The position numbers and the translations under genes are program-made. The notes under the pieces are model-generated. The model searched no databases and was not told the origin of the DNA. It saw nothing but the letters and a program-made list of their open reading frames with translations. A DNA stretch of 64,000 nt, taken from contig NC_079147.1 in assembly GCF_945859685.1 (NCBI RefSeq), positions 91,690,315-91,754,314 on the forward strand, given 5' to 3'. Shown piece by piece: positions 46,151 through 57,192 of the stretch; position 1 is the first letter of the stretch; each line of letters opens with the position of its first letter. This stretch comes from Eupeodes corollae (taxonomy: Eukaryota > Arthropoda > Insecta > Diptera > Syrphidae).

Positions 46151-46275
46151 AAAGTGACCTCACCCAACTTGGACAGCGAAACTGGATACATCTAGCTAGG
46201 AACCGAGCTAGATGAAGAAGTTTGTTGGGTAAGGCCCTAGTTTACGCAGGACTGTAGCGCCATCTTAAGCAAGTT
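46151..46275 (+). pseudogene. old RTE copy, piece 3 (3' end)
   Basis: GTGACCTCACCCAACTTGGA, GCGAAACTGGATACATCTAG and GGACTGTAGCGCCATCTTAA match the last 130 bp of the RTE at 12769-16073. They continue exactly where piece 2 stopped. It ends with CTTAAGCAAGTT, a decayed form of the AAGT tail. Confidence 0.82.
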
Positions 46276-47899
46276 AATAGGTAAAAAACTTCTGTAAATT
46301 CGATATTTGTTTGCTTTGGAAAAACTTGAGAAAGAAGACTAAAATATCCTAGACAATACTCTTTTTCGTGTACCAAATTCTGTGACGAACTGATAACTTT
46401 ATTAACAAAATGTCACTTTCCGTACGTAAGTGAGCTATATTAATGAAAACACTATTTCCTTAGAAAATATTGGTAAGCAGAAATGCAAATAGAAATACTG
46501 CAAAATGTTTAACAGCAGAAAACTGCCTAAAAACAAAAGCCTTTTAACCTTGTATTTCAATAAATTATAATTTTGCGAAGTCGATTCCATTTCACTTGAA
46601 GTTAAGTTGAAGTTTCGAATCAAAGTGATACCTTAACCAAAAAAACATACCTACAAACTGTCAAGCAGTCATAAAACAATGTCATAAACAATCCAATTGA
46701 GGGTTTTTATTTCAAGGAACCAACCAACAAACAAACTTATTGTCCAACCCAGAAGAAAGCAATATAAACTTAAAATGCTTCGCTTCAACGTAAAATGAGT
46801 TGGGGATTTCCATTATTGCTGAATTTATTTTCCTTTGGTAAGATAACTGAAATAATTTTTACCTTTTACTTTTTTGTTTTGTTTTCAAATTTATCTCTTA
46901 ACCAAAGCTGTTTAAAAATGTTAAAAACAACCTTTTTTGATCCTTTTCCTTTTTAATCCTGATAGAAAAAAGTTTCGCACCTTAGCAAGGAAAAAGGAAG
47001 GAGAGAATAAATGAAAATAATTTTTCACAGAATCTCAAATTATATCCTTCACAACCAAACCTAAAAATCCTCTCTACGAGCGCTTTGATTTCCCCACAAG
47101 GGCCACACATTTTATCAGATTCAATCTCATCTCAGACTGTGATTTTTTTTGTACTTATTTCTTTCAAAGAAAATATGAATTTAGATTAAACAAAAATTAG
47201 CTTTTCTTTCAAAAGTATCATTTAATTTCCTTTGAGGCCTTTGTGTTCATGAGTTTTTAATTTATATTTATGATTTTATCCAATTTAGAATGATTGTTTC
47301 ATAAATAGTTAGTCTAGTGTTGAATTTCATAAAGGAAAAAAAGGATGTTTAATTCAATAATAAGTTCGAAGAGTCGCTCAGGGCATGGTGTGACAGTTTT
47401 TGATGTTTAGGAAGAAAGTAAAATTTAAGTCTTTTGCGATTTATGTAAGACAAAATATGTTTCTATACAGTAAAATTGTTTTGAATCAGCCGACTTATGT
47501 ATGCAATATCGCTTTAAAAAATTGACTGTTTTGCTCGTTGGTACATATCATTTTTCAAAATAATTGTTTTACAATTTGTTTTGAATATACATATGTAAAA
47601 ATTACCTTCTGGGTTAAGTTCCAAAGAAATGTATGGTTGTTTAAAGCCCTCAACCATTAAATGTTCAGCTATTGCAGGTTTTTAGAAAGTTAAAATTTTA
47701 GCTTGATTTGATGAGTCTAAAACGTGACGACATTCGCTTTCAAACAAAGTTTCAAACATTTATTTTAGATGGAAATTAGCTCTAGCTCACTAACAGCTGA
47801 GCCTATTCTACTTTTACCAACACTCATTATAAATATTATGAAGCAATTAAGGTTCAAATAAGGAAATACAGGTAAAACTAATAGTTACCATTTTGACAA
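46276..47899. other. unassigned sequence
   Basis: No gene or repeat is recognised in this stretch of about 1.6 kb. Confidence 0.45.
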
Positions 47900-49216
47900 A
47901 AAAAGCCCACACTGATAAGTTCCAATCCCGTCTGTCGATTTGACTTGCTTAAAAGGTTTTGTAGGTTTTCGCTTTTTGTTAAAACTAAATCTAAAGATTA
48001 AAAATTTAATATCAATATTTTGCATATGATAAAAGAGTTTGATTTCAAAATCCTTTTTGGTTAACGAGATTTTTTTTTCGACAACCAATTTTTAACAATT
48101 TTAGTAGCATTGCTTAAAAGTTTGTATTTCTAATATAAACAAATATAAATCGGATGAATAAAATTAATGTGAAGTCAATATCTTCTATAATTCAGAAGAT
48201 ATTGAGAACTGAACATCAATTTTTACCAATCTTGAGTACTATTTATAGCAGGTTTTAATTTTTATTGAAAAAACTGACTTTTCGATTTTTATACAAAATT
48301 TACGGAATATCGAACACAATATTTTATGTGAGATTTTATAAGTTTAAGGCCAATACCTATAATTTTTTTAAAGGTATTTGATTCGAAAATCAATTTTTAC
48401 AAACATTTGGTATTGTTTTTTTTAGGATTTTTTTTTTACAAAAAAACTGCCAATTAGATTTTTCTGAAAATGTTACCGGTGTTGAAAACAATTTTTCATA
48501 CAAAATAAAATTAATTTGAAACGAATATATCAAATTTTTAAAAAAGATATTTGAGTAGAAAATTAATGTTTACGAACTTTTATTAATGTTCTTTTTTCAG
48601 GTTGTTATTTTTTGTAAAAAAAACTTCCGAATGTTGAAACAAATATTTCTTATAAGAGAAAATTAGTTTGAAGCCATAATCTCAGATTTTTGAAAAGATA
48701 TTTGAGTCGAAATCTATTTTTACGAACTTTAAGCAAAGTTTATATATTTTATAAAAAAAAAAAACTGTGAATTCGATTTGTCTCAAAATCATACCTTGCA
48801 TAAAATTGTTGGTGACAACTTTTTTTCATTTTTTTTTGTGGTATAAAAACAGTTGATTTGATTTTTTTCCAAAAATATACTTGTTTGGTATCAATAAATA
48901 TATATTATTATTTAGGGTTAACCAAAATGTTCACCTATTTTTAAACTGCTATGGTAAAAAAACTACCCGTGCAATTTTCATGAGAGCCCTTTCTGCATCT
49001 ATTGCATTATTATCTGTATAACAAAATTTATTTGAAGTCGATATCCTTGTTCCTGAGCTATTGACGACGAAAAAAACGTCGCGACCGTACGGACGTACAA
49101 ATGTACGTACACACGCACGCACAGACATCTTTCAAAACATCTTTTATTTCGAATCTGAAACGTTGAGGAATGTCAACATTTTCAATTCGACGAATCAGAC
49201 CCATTACAATAATTTC
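47900..49216 (+). mobile_element. DINE/Helentron-like repeat, copy H (diverged)
   Basis: It starts with GCCCACACTGATAAGTTCCA and TCTGTCGATTTGACTTGC and ends with GACGAATCAGACCCATTACA. The terminal hairpin is lost. Several tandem units of the usual kind fill the core. It is one of the more diverged copies. Confidence 0.72.
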
Positions 49217-49364
49217 AATAAAACAAATACTAAAAAACGTTATAATTTAATCAACAGATTTACTAAGAGTGGTTACAATTTTCGGCATTCACTTAAAGGA
49301 CATATTGTTTTTGTTCCGCATCTTTAGATAAAACGTTATTTAAATCGGTTATTAATTTGACTTG

Positions 49365-49401
49365 TAGTATCAGTGGCATGATGGTTAGTGCATTGGACTG
49401 T
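49365..49401 (+). mobile_element. SINE copy, 5' part (split by a LINE)
   Basis: TAGTATCAGTGGCATGATGG followed by TTAGTGCATTGGACTGT is the tRNA-like head of the SINE seen at 26001-26318. It is cut by the LINE at 49402, and the rest lies at 51362-51562. Confidence 0.82.
49387..49401. repeat. 15-bp target-site duplication (left) of the I-like LINE
   Basis: AGTGCATTGGACTGT is repeated exactly at 51362-51376. The sequence is part of the SINE head. Confidence 0.88.
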
Positions 49402-51361
49402 ACCCGTCAGATATCGTCGGTCGATAAGTCTTCTTCCGAGCATCAGCAAAGTTTTCGAAAAAATCATTAATAGGGCTCTGGGCTCTGACTAAGTGGGCTG
49501 CGGACAACAAAATAATTCCGGATAAACAGTTCGGGTTCAAGGCGGGTCATGACACAATTCATGCTGCGTCTAAACTCGTTTCTGATATCCAATGGAATAA
49601 ATCAAAACAACAATGCACAGGTGCTGTTCTGGTTGATTTGGAAAAGGCCTTTGACACCGTATGGTTAGAGGGTCTTTACCTAAAACTGAGCAGGCTTGGC
49701 ATAAGCAAGCCATTATTGTATATACTGTATGATTTGCTTAACGGTAGAAAGTTTGTTGTCAAAAGTGGCAATGTAACTTCTACCACAACATTCTCAATTA
49801 AAAATGGTCTTCAACAGGGAGCGGTGAATTCGCCGATTTTCTTCAGCATATACACCAGCGATCTGATAGGTAGTCTTACAAAGGCAATTGCGTACGCCGA
49901 CGATCTAATTGCGTACAGAACGGCCCGAAAGGTTGAGGTTATTAGAATTCTCTTGCAGCGTGATTTCGACAAGATTCAGCGATATTGCGACGACTGGAAA
50001 CTGAAAATAAATGTCCAGAAGTCGGAGACAATTCTGTTCCGGACTCCGTTGGCTAGGGCCACGAGGGATACGTGCAAGAATTGGCGCAAGATGGTCATCG
50101 TTGATCTTCACGGTCAGCCATTAGCGAGCAAAAGTGTAGTTAAGTACCTCGGTATCTGGTAAGATCAGTATTTATATTTCGACAGACATATAAATGCTGC
50201 TCTGACCAGGGCCAGAGGAGCCTTCGCTCTGGCGAAACGGCTGTTTTTTAGCAGTCGGCTTGACCCCAGAGTGAAAGTAATTTGCTACATGGCCCTCATA
50301 CGGTCAATCATCGTGTACGGTTGTCCTGTATGGTTCAACGTTGCCCCTTCCCAGATGGAGAAGTTTCGGGTGTTCGAGCGGCAGTGTTTACGACGCTGTA
50401 CCGGCTTATATCGAACAGCCGAATCTTCTTATGTGCATTACTATTCCAACGAGGTCCTATAGAACGGGGCTCGTTCAAGAGCTATGTCTTCGACCAACAA
50501 TTTAATTTTTGGGGCGTTCTATCCGAACGACGAGTATTTTGAAAGTGCACGCTTGAGCGGCTTCATTCCACCAGAGGCATATCTCTTCTTAGACAAATGC
50601 GGTCTGATACAGGATAGATTGGCAGTTCCGTTAATCTAGCACGTCAGACGAAGAACCGTGGATAGGCGACTCCTGTACAATCGGGACGTCATAGCACAAG
50701 GCGGAGCAGAGCTCCTTCGGTTCAGTAGGGCTGTGCGCGAACGGAAATGAACTGATAGGGTGAAGCAGGAGAACCAGTTTTGGTCGCTTCAATCGGCACT
50801 TGATATTGGGTAGTCGGGATGGGGTTTTAAGCCTTGGCCGGCTTACATACTTGTTTTACAGTTTTAGGGTTTAGTTTTAAGTAGAATAGGCATGGTGGCA
50901 CAAAAAAAAAATGCAAAAAAAAAATTAAAATTAAAAAAAAAAAAAAACATGAAATATAAAAAAAAAATATTAAAACGAAAAATGTTAGATATGCTGCTGT
51001 GGTTGTTCTAGTCTTAAGTAGTTTATAGGAAGAATAGGTAGTTTAAGTTAGCTTTAAGTTTTATATTAAGGACCTTATTTTAAGTAGTTTTTAAGTAAAA
51101 ATAAAAAAGGACCTTGATATTAGTTTTTTTCTCATAATTTTCTAATAAATACAAAATAAATAAAATTTAAATTGAAGTAAAATAGATCTTAGGGGCGAAA
51201 GGCATTAGTAGTTAGTGTCATAGTTAAACTTAGAGTGTCCGTATGGGACCATTAAGTTAATTGTAAGTTATGGATAATTAGGCTAGTTTAATGAATTTTT
51301 GTCTAGTTTTAAGATAGGTTTAAGAATGAATTAATAAAAATGAATTAAAAAAAAAAAAGAA
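49402..51361 (+). mobile_element. I-like non-LTR retrotransposon, 5' truncated, inserted in a SINE
   Basis: The 1960-bp insert is flanked by perfect 15-bp duplications and ends in an A-run. It starts inside the RT fingers, so it is 5' truncated as is common for LINEs. The 3' UTR is long and A-rich (50880-51360). A second copy of the C-terminal and UTR segment is at 24184-24690. Confidence 0.88.
49404..50640 (+). pseudogene. I-like LINE reverse transcriptase and C-terminus (frameshifted)
   Basis: Translation starts YRRSISLLPSISKVFEKIIN, the RT fingers. A frameshift near 49472 follows, then KQFGFKAGHDTIHAASKLVS and AVLVDLEKAFDTVWLEGLYL (first Asp). Next are IKNGLQQGAVNSPIFFSIYT, AIAYADDLIAYRT (active-site YADD intact) and WKLKINVQKSETILF. 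A stop at 50161-50163 follows YLGIW. The C-terminal half includes CYMALIRSIIVYGCPVW and ends about 50640. The longest open part is 49638-50162. No RNase H domain is evident. The clade label rests on motif style (LQQGAVNSP, YADDL) and is tentative. Confidence 0.85.
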
Positions 51362-51562
51362 AGTGCATTGGACTGTCATGACAGAAGTCTTGGGTTCGAT
51401 CCCTGCCTATTCCATCTAAAGTCTTTTCACGGGTACTGCCTCTTGCGAGGAAGTGACAAATTTTTTAAATAAAGCCGTTCGGGACAACTGTAGGTCCCCT
51501 TAAGTAAGTCATTAAGCCTTAGTTCTCTACGGACTGTTGCGATACCTAATTTAATTTTAATT
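51362..51562 (+). mobile_element. SINE copy, 3' part
   Basis: After the duplicated AGTGCATTGGACTGT the SINE continues with the B-box GGGTTCGATCCCTGCC and CACGGGTACTGCCTCTTGCG. It ends GGACTGTTGCGATACCTAAT with a T-rich tail. Confidence 0.85.
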
Positions 51563-53139
51563 GGTTTGATTTTTCTTCTAGGGTACCTAAAAATTTATAT
51601 GTTTCGGGCCAAAGATTTGAAGATCGTTTGATAAAACTTGTATCTATTTTTTTCGGCTGAAAAAGTTAAATGTCAAAATAGCAATAATTTTTAACCAATT
51701 TTAACAAATTGTTCAAGTTCTTGTGTATGGTGGCTTTGGATTAACTATTCTTTTGTTTTATGTCTCGATGTTTTTCAAAATTATGTTGGCCATTTAATAT
51801 AAATTTGGGACAAAAAAGTCAGACCTGCCAGCTCTAAACTCAAATACAATAAAAAGCTAGTTTAAGAATTTTCCAAAGTTTTTTTTAAAAATGTCTCGTC
51901 CAAGCCTTGCAGTAAATTTGTATGATGAAAACGAACATATAACCTGGAACATTTCGTTCCTCATAACTCATTTTAAACCCTGTCTTCGATACATGAATAT
52001 TTTTAAACTATAAATGGCTTTGGCCATCCTCCTAGCATGATGAGTTCCTCCTGGTGTCCAAAATTCAACTACGTCTTCCATCTAGAAAACTTCAACAAAA
52101 ACCAAAACCAACTGAGGAAGTTCCTTATAATCATCTCTGGGCCGACATTCTTGTAGTTTTTATTTTAATCCACCTGTAAACAGGGATACAGCATCGTGTT
52201 CTAGTATACGTAGTATAGAAGTTAAACAGGCACATAAATGCTTACTAGTGATCTAGTATCGAAATACTTATAAAGCATACTTTTTAAAATAAGAACTTTT
52301 TTAATTTCAAAGTTAAAAAATATGTTCTCATATGTTCTCTGTAGAACCTATTTGATTTCATCGATAATAATTTTTCATAGTCCTAGAAATTGAGGCACTC
52401 GGTCAGATATTTGAACTTGATTGAATATTTGATCCCCTACGCAATTAAATTAGTATCATAATTAAGTGATATTGAATTAAATAGGTATTGATATTAAAAT
52501 TAAAACAACGTACACAAGTAATATTTGCATAATTATTTTGTGTTTATCGAGCAAACGTTGTGAAACTCTAATTTGATATGCAAATTCATACAGAATGCCT
52601 ACATAATGCAATGAATTTCTAACCCTCGTATTTTGGTAAATTAGTTTAATGTAATGATAATATTTATTTAATTATCTATTATGTTAATATTGTAAACAAA
52701 TTTATTTACATGATAAATTCATACTTTCAAGAATATCAATAAACTAACATTTAATAGTAAATTAGATGTTCCAATGTAAGCAATAAAATAAAAAAAAAAT
52801 GTCTGCTGCCAATTTTATTACAATTATGCCACTTCGTCGCACATTGAAAGCCAGAAATTCCAGGAACTCAATTATCTCCACCCCATATCCTTCCTAGGTA
52901 GAGTTAAGAACTATTTTAAATAATTTTCCTCCTTCTATTTATGTTTTTTACTTTTTCTTGAAACCCAATTCGGTTTTATTTTAATATTCACCTGCATAAA
53001 GTGTTCTAGGACTCAACATTTATTAAGAGTTCTTATAGAAAGTGAATCTGAGAACTGTGAATTGAAATTAATTATTATGTACACCTTCAGACACTTATTT
53101 TCAAATTTAACTGTCCGAACTATTTTTCCATATAAAGGG
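51563..53139. other. unassigned AT-rich sequence
   Basis: No gene or repeat family is recognised in this stretch of about 1.6 kb. Confidence 0.45.
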
Positions 53140-53845
53140 TTTTTCAATAAGGGGGCGTAGATGTTGTGTGTAGATGTCGTGGCGTTTGCTGTGTTTAACG
53201 TAGCGCCACGCGCGCCGCCGCGCCGCGCGTCCTGCTGGAACCACATGTAGTCTAGGTCCCTATAGTTCAATTTCGGCTATAAGAAATTAGTTAGCATCGT
53301 TATGTAGAGCCACCTCACTAACGTCGTTTTCAAAAAAGTACGGACAAATAGTCAAGCCCAAAATTCACACTAAACATCAGGCATTATCACCTGGTGAACA
53401 TCGCGTGGGTTGGTGTTGTCCCATATATGGCAATTTTGCTTGGTAACACAGCCATTCACCCATAGATGATTTTTCAGATAAAATTGGGGGCCGCATCCAA
53501 ACGATTCGAAGCCCAGTCAGCAAACAAACGGCGTTATCTATGATCATGAACTTTGAGCTCTTAGGTCAGTTGTTTCAAATTTGGCCACCAAACGTTGAAG
53601 AGTCGACTTTGAAGGGCCACCACATCAACCGTAAAATTGGCCTAATGACCGCAAAGCTTGCGTTAACGAACACTCAATTTGAAAATAAAGTTTTATCATT
53701 TGAACGTGCTCTTCAATTGTTTAACTTGCAATCATGAATTTGCATTAGCAACTGAGTAATAAACAAAAGATTTGACAGATGTCACCAACACAAAATGGCT
53801 GCCACGGAGCCTATGTACACCTAAGGGCGTTTATTCTAACTGCCT
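53140..53845 (-). mobile_element. mariner-type remnant with internal deletion and G/C insertion
   Basis: Read on plus it begins AAAGGGTTTTTCAATAAGGG, a mariner-like end. On minus the frame contains DYMWFQQD, the second-Asp motif, followed by ARRGGAR and then GATLNTAN. The 21 bp of pure G/C (CGCGCGCCGCCGCGCCGCGC plus G, about 53199-53219) sit between the Asp and the GAT of the motif. The region after HTA-like residues runs straight into the terminal repeat, so the C-terminal third is deleted. The N-terminal half (53300-53750) is visible only in broken frames, such as a TKQNCHIW-like stretch. The right-hand boundary is uncertain. Confidence 0.6.
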
Positions 53846-55755
53846 AAACTGCGTAAATGCCACCAAAAAGAAACAGAAAATTAAGGTAGACTCACTTATC
53901 AAAGTTTTACTGAACACTTAATTCAAACTGACTGATTATTTTCATATTTTCTTAATCTCTCCTGAAGAAAATGGAACTTCACTACATTTGTATACGATAC
54001 AAATTTATTTTTTATTTTTTTTCCAGTTAAAATTTTAATTCGTGGCTTTTAAAACTTTTCAGACAGTTTAAAAATGTTATCTGTACTTTAAGTGACAAAA
54101 TATTTAAGAAAAAGTCCTCTGATCCCTTATATTCCTTAACAGTATTTTTACTTTTAAACAGATTTCAGGACTAAGTTTTTAGGATACGTATATGTTTGTA
54201 CGTGTCTATAGCTCCTCATTTATAATATTTCTACTTATCTTCTTATTTTTCAAGGCTTGTATTAAATGGAAATATTTTTTATTAATATGTGCTCATTTAT
54301 CACCCACAAGGGCGCAACTCAACTCCTTAGTAGCAATATTTATAGCACCTGCACATACCATTCTAACCAAATTCTTAAACTTTTAATAGATGAAATAAAG
54401 GCGGAGTTTAGATTCATAAAAAAAATCATAAAACTCTGTTTAAGATAGTATAAGCAATAATGCTACAAGAAGAACTTTTAAGTTTGGAAATAAATTGATT
54501 AATGAACGTTTTAATGTCATATTTGACATTTATAACTTTGACGAATCTGACAGATACTAAACTTCAAATGCAAATAAATACAGATTTTTATAAACGTCTA
54601 CCCTGTATTCTGATGGTCAAAGTGTAATTTTAAAGAAATTGTTTCGTGACTTTAAGGTTTCAAGATCAAAATGCACGTTTTATTGATAAGGCACAATTTG
54701 TAACAACTTAGTTTGATTCTTTACTTTTGCGATGCAGCCTGTGTAATGCCTGCAAACGAGCTTCATTATTTCCACATCACAGATACTTTCCACATGAGTG
54801 TATGTTCGTTTGTCGGTCGTAAGAAAAAAATATTTGTTTTTTTCTTGAATTGTCGTTTACATAAATATGTCATACATTTTCTAAAAAGTTATGTTTAAGG
54901 GGGTAACATACATACAAGAAAATACCTACGACAAAATGTGGCAACAGTTGATGTATGTATAACCCTATATACCCATATACATAATCTTACTTCTAAAATA
55001 CCTACATATGTGGATTGAGAGCTTTGTTTAAAAAGTATATCTCAAAGGCATTTTTATAAAAAAAAGATTAATAATTCAGAAAAGCTGCCACTACATGGTA
55101 TAGCACAGGCATTTACTTAAAGGATAAAAGCTGCACAAATCATAAGATATATATGTAATACATATTATACGTTATGATATGGATACAATTTTTAAGGCTT
55201 TGATGTTAAAAGTATTAATTATGAGTTTTGAAATGTGAGCAATTACTCTTAAAATGTAAAGATGTATAATGTACACCTACTCTCGGATACTTTTTTGAGG
55301 ATTTATCATTTACTCGGGAGGGTTATTACCCGTGACAATATTTATGTTTTGAAGAACAAAAAGACTGAAAATCCCACCATTCTGGGTATTTGTACGATAA
55401 AAAGATAGAAATTTAGTGTTCTTAAGCTATATAAGCTTGACCAAAAGGTAATACTGGGTTTAAAGTACCTAAAGCAGATTATTGTTGTGCTTTCACCTCA
55501 CACAAAAGATTAGAAAAAGTTTTAAAATGACAGTTCGTTAAAAATGTATATGAAGTGAGAAATAAAATTTCTCGTTTTAATACATGGATTTTTAATTTGT
55601 CCTGGTTTTATTTTGTTTCCACTTCAGACGTAGGTAATTAACAAGTGTATTTCAACTTTTTTTTGATTCAAGGGTTTTAGTTTATTTCTAAAATTATTGT
55701 CATTTCTTTTTACTATGATAATATTGGTATGGTACAATTATGTATACAACAAAAC
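53846..55755. other. unassigned AT-rich sequence
   Basis: No gene, RNA or repeat family is recognised in this stretch of about 1.9 kb. Short open frames are without signature. Confidence 0.45.
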
Positions 55756-56100
55756 ATAGGTCAAATAAGTCCATCGGATAGTCCAAGTTTTCGATGACGC
55801 TGAGACATAATTGGTTGACGAATTATCATCCTTGAAGTCTAGAATTGTTACTGGCTTATCGAAAAACGCTTTTTTTCAAATAACCAGAATGAAAAAAGTC
55901 CAAAGGTGCCAAATCACATGATCTTGGTTTAAAATTGACATTGCCATTACATGAGATAACACGTTATTTCGTTAGTTGTTTGGCAAGAGGCACCGTCTCT
56001 TCCAATTGGGACCATAAAAAGTTCGTTAGCGTAAACACAGTAACTGCCAGACTGGCCCATTTTGGAAAAAAGAGCCTGATGATCCCGCCAACCCATAAAT
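55756..56100 (-). pseudogene. mariner-type transposase remnant (C-terminal)
   Basis: The minus strand encodes PRSCDLAPLDFFHSGYLKK, the third-Asp motif of mariner transposases. A stretch ending near ENLDYPMDLFDL follows. Upstream pieces (55990-56100) correspond to decayed sequence before the second Asp. Stops are frequent and the ends are not defined. Confidence 0.6.
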
Positions 56101-56199
56101 CGCTCTAAGCAGTTATTCTTTGTGAGTGCATTGATTTTTAGACTCTAGCTCTTAAATAATCAGTCCCTCAAATGCAGAAATTCTGTTTATTAAAGAATT

Positions 56200-56470
56200 T
56201 TATTAAATAAATTAGGAAGTGCAACAGTCCTTTTAGGTCTAGGGACTTACAAATCTAAACCATTCCTGTGCGCGAGTAATGTTGTCGGGAATGTAGGGGA
56301 CTTAAAGTTCTATGCAAATTCCGAACGGCTAATTTGAGAAAGTTCTTTTCAAGACAAGAATTACTCTTGGAGGATTTGTCAATTCCTCGCAAGAGGCAGT
56401 ACATGTTAAAACTTAAGATACTTCAGGATTTGAACACAAGACTTCTGGCATAGTCAATATGCATAATCTT
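56200..56470 (-). mobile_element. SINE copy (inverted, diverged)
   Basis: On plus it reads ATTAGGAAGTGCAACAGTCC, CATTCCTGTGCGCGAGTAAT and TCAATTCCTCGCAAGAGGCA. This is the reverse complement of the SINE body with small deletions, and it ends in a decayed B-box/A-box region (GATTTGAACACAAGACTTCT). The T-rich tail lies at the left. Confidence 0.75.
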
Positions 56471-56474
56471 TATC

Positions 56475-56660
56475 AATGACGAGCAATTGCTGGGCACGAT
56501 TACGAGTTGAGGTGGGCGGCTCTTCAGCCACGCATCTGCGTCGCAACCAGTTCGGGCATAGGATCTTGGACAGGTGTTTTCACATCAGACCTTCTACAGA
56601 CGCAGTTTGCTCAAATTTTTGCACGATAATAAAATATTTTTTTTGTGACATTTCTTTTTT
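56475..56660 (-). pseudogene. possible mariner N-terminal fragment
   Basis: The minus strand translates, with a frame change, to FIIVQKFEQTASVEG and then VAEEPPTSTRNRAQQL. This resembles the linker between the two helix-turn-helix units in mariner transposases (…S.RRRSQQL). It lies in the wrong order to belong to the piece at 56690-56992, so it would come from another copy. Confidence 0.35.
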
Positions 56661-56689
56661 ATTATAAAGTTTGAACGTTGAAATTGTGA

Positions 56690-56992
56690 GTGAAACACTA
56701 CTAATCGACCACCACGCAAATTGTTGCAAACATTGGTTCTGTTTTGGTCATTCTCGACCACTTTTTGACACATATTGGGCGGTGCTCAAGAGTTAAGGGT
56801 ATTATCTGCATAAACACGATCTTCCACGTATACCAACAACAAAAACATAAAATACAGCGGTATCAAATCGCATGATCTTGGTGACCAATTGATATCACCT
56901 TGTCTAAAAATGACGCGGCCAGAAAATGTCTCTTGCAATAAAGCCGTATTCGATCAAGTTGAGTGGCAGGTGGCAGGCCCAATCGCACCTCT
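56690..56992 (-). pseudogene. mariner-type transposase remnant cut by the assembly gap
   Basis: Reading from the gap: ATCHST, then a stop, then SNTALLQETFSGRVIFRQGD and INWSPRSCDLIPLYF, the third-Asp motif. Decayed C-terminal sequence follows to PPNMCQKVVEN and RGGRLVVFHS. The part upstream of the second-Asp motif would lie in the N gap. Confidence 0.7.
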
Positions 56993-57192
56993 NNNNNNNN
57001 NNNNNNNNNNNNNNNNNNNNNNNNNNNNNNNNNNNNNNNNNNNNNNNNNNNNNNNNNNNNNNNNNNNNNNNNNNNNNNNNNNNNNNNNNNNNNNNNNNNN
57101 NNNNNNNNNNNNNNNNNNNNNNNNNNNNNNNNNNNNNNNNNNNNNNNNNNNNNNNNNNNNNNNNNNNNNNNNNNNNNNNNNNNNNNNNNNNN
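56993..57192. other. assembly gap of 200 N
   Basis: Exactly 200 unknown bases separate a mariner remnant from CR1-like copy 4. The round number suggests a placeholder length. Frames that run through the N stretch are meaningless. Confidence 0.99.

Noticed and set aside
45728..46157. Long overlapping frames encoding Arg/Thr/Tyr repeats (RTYGRTDVRT-like) in the DINE-like 3' end
   Set aside because: They are translations of the CGTACGGA microsatellite and recur in every copy on both strands, so they are not genes.
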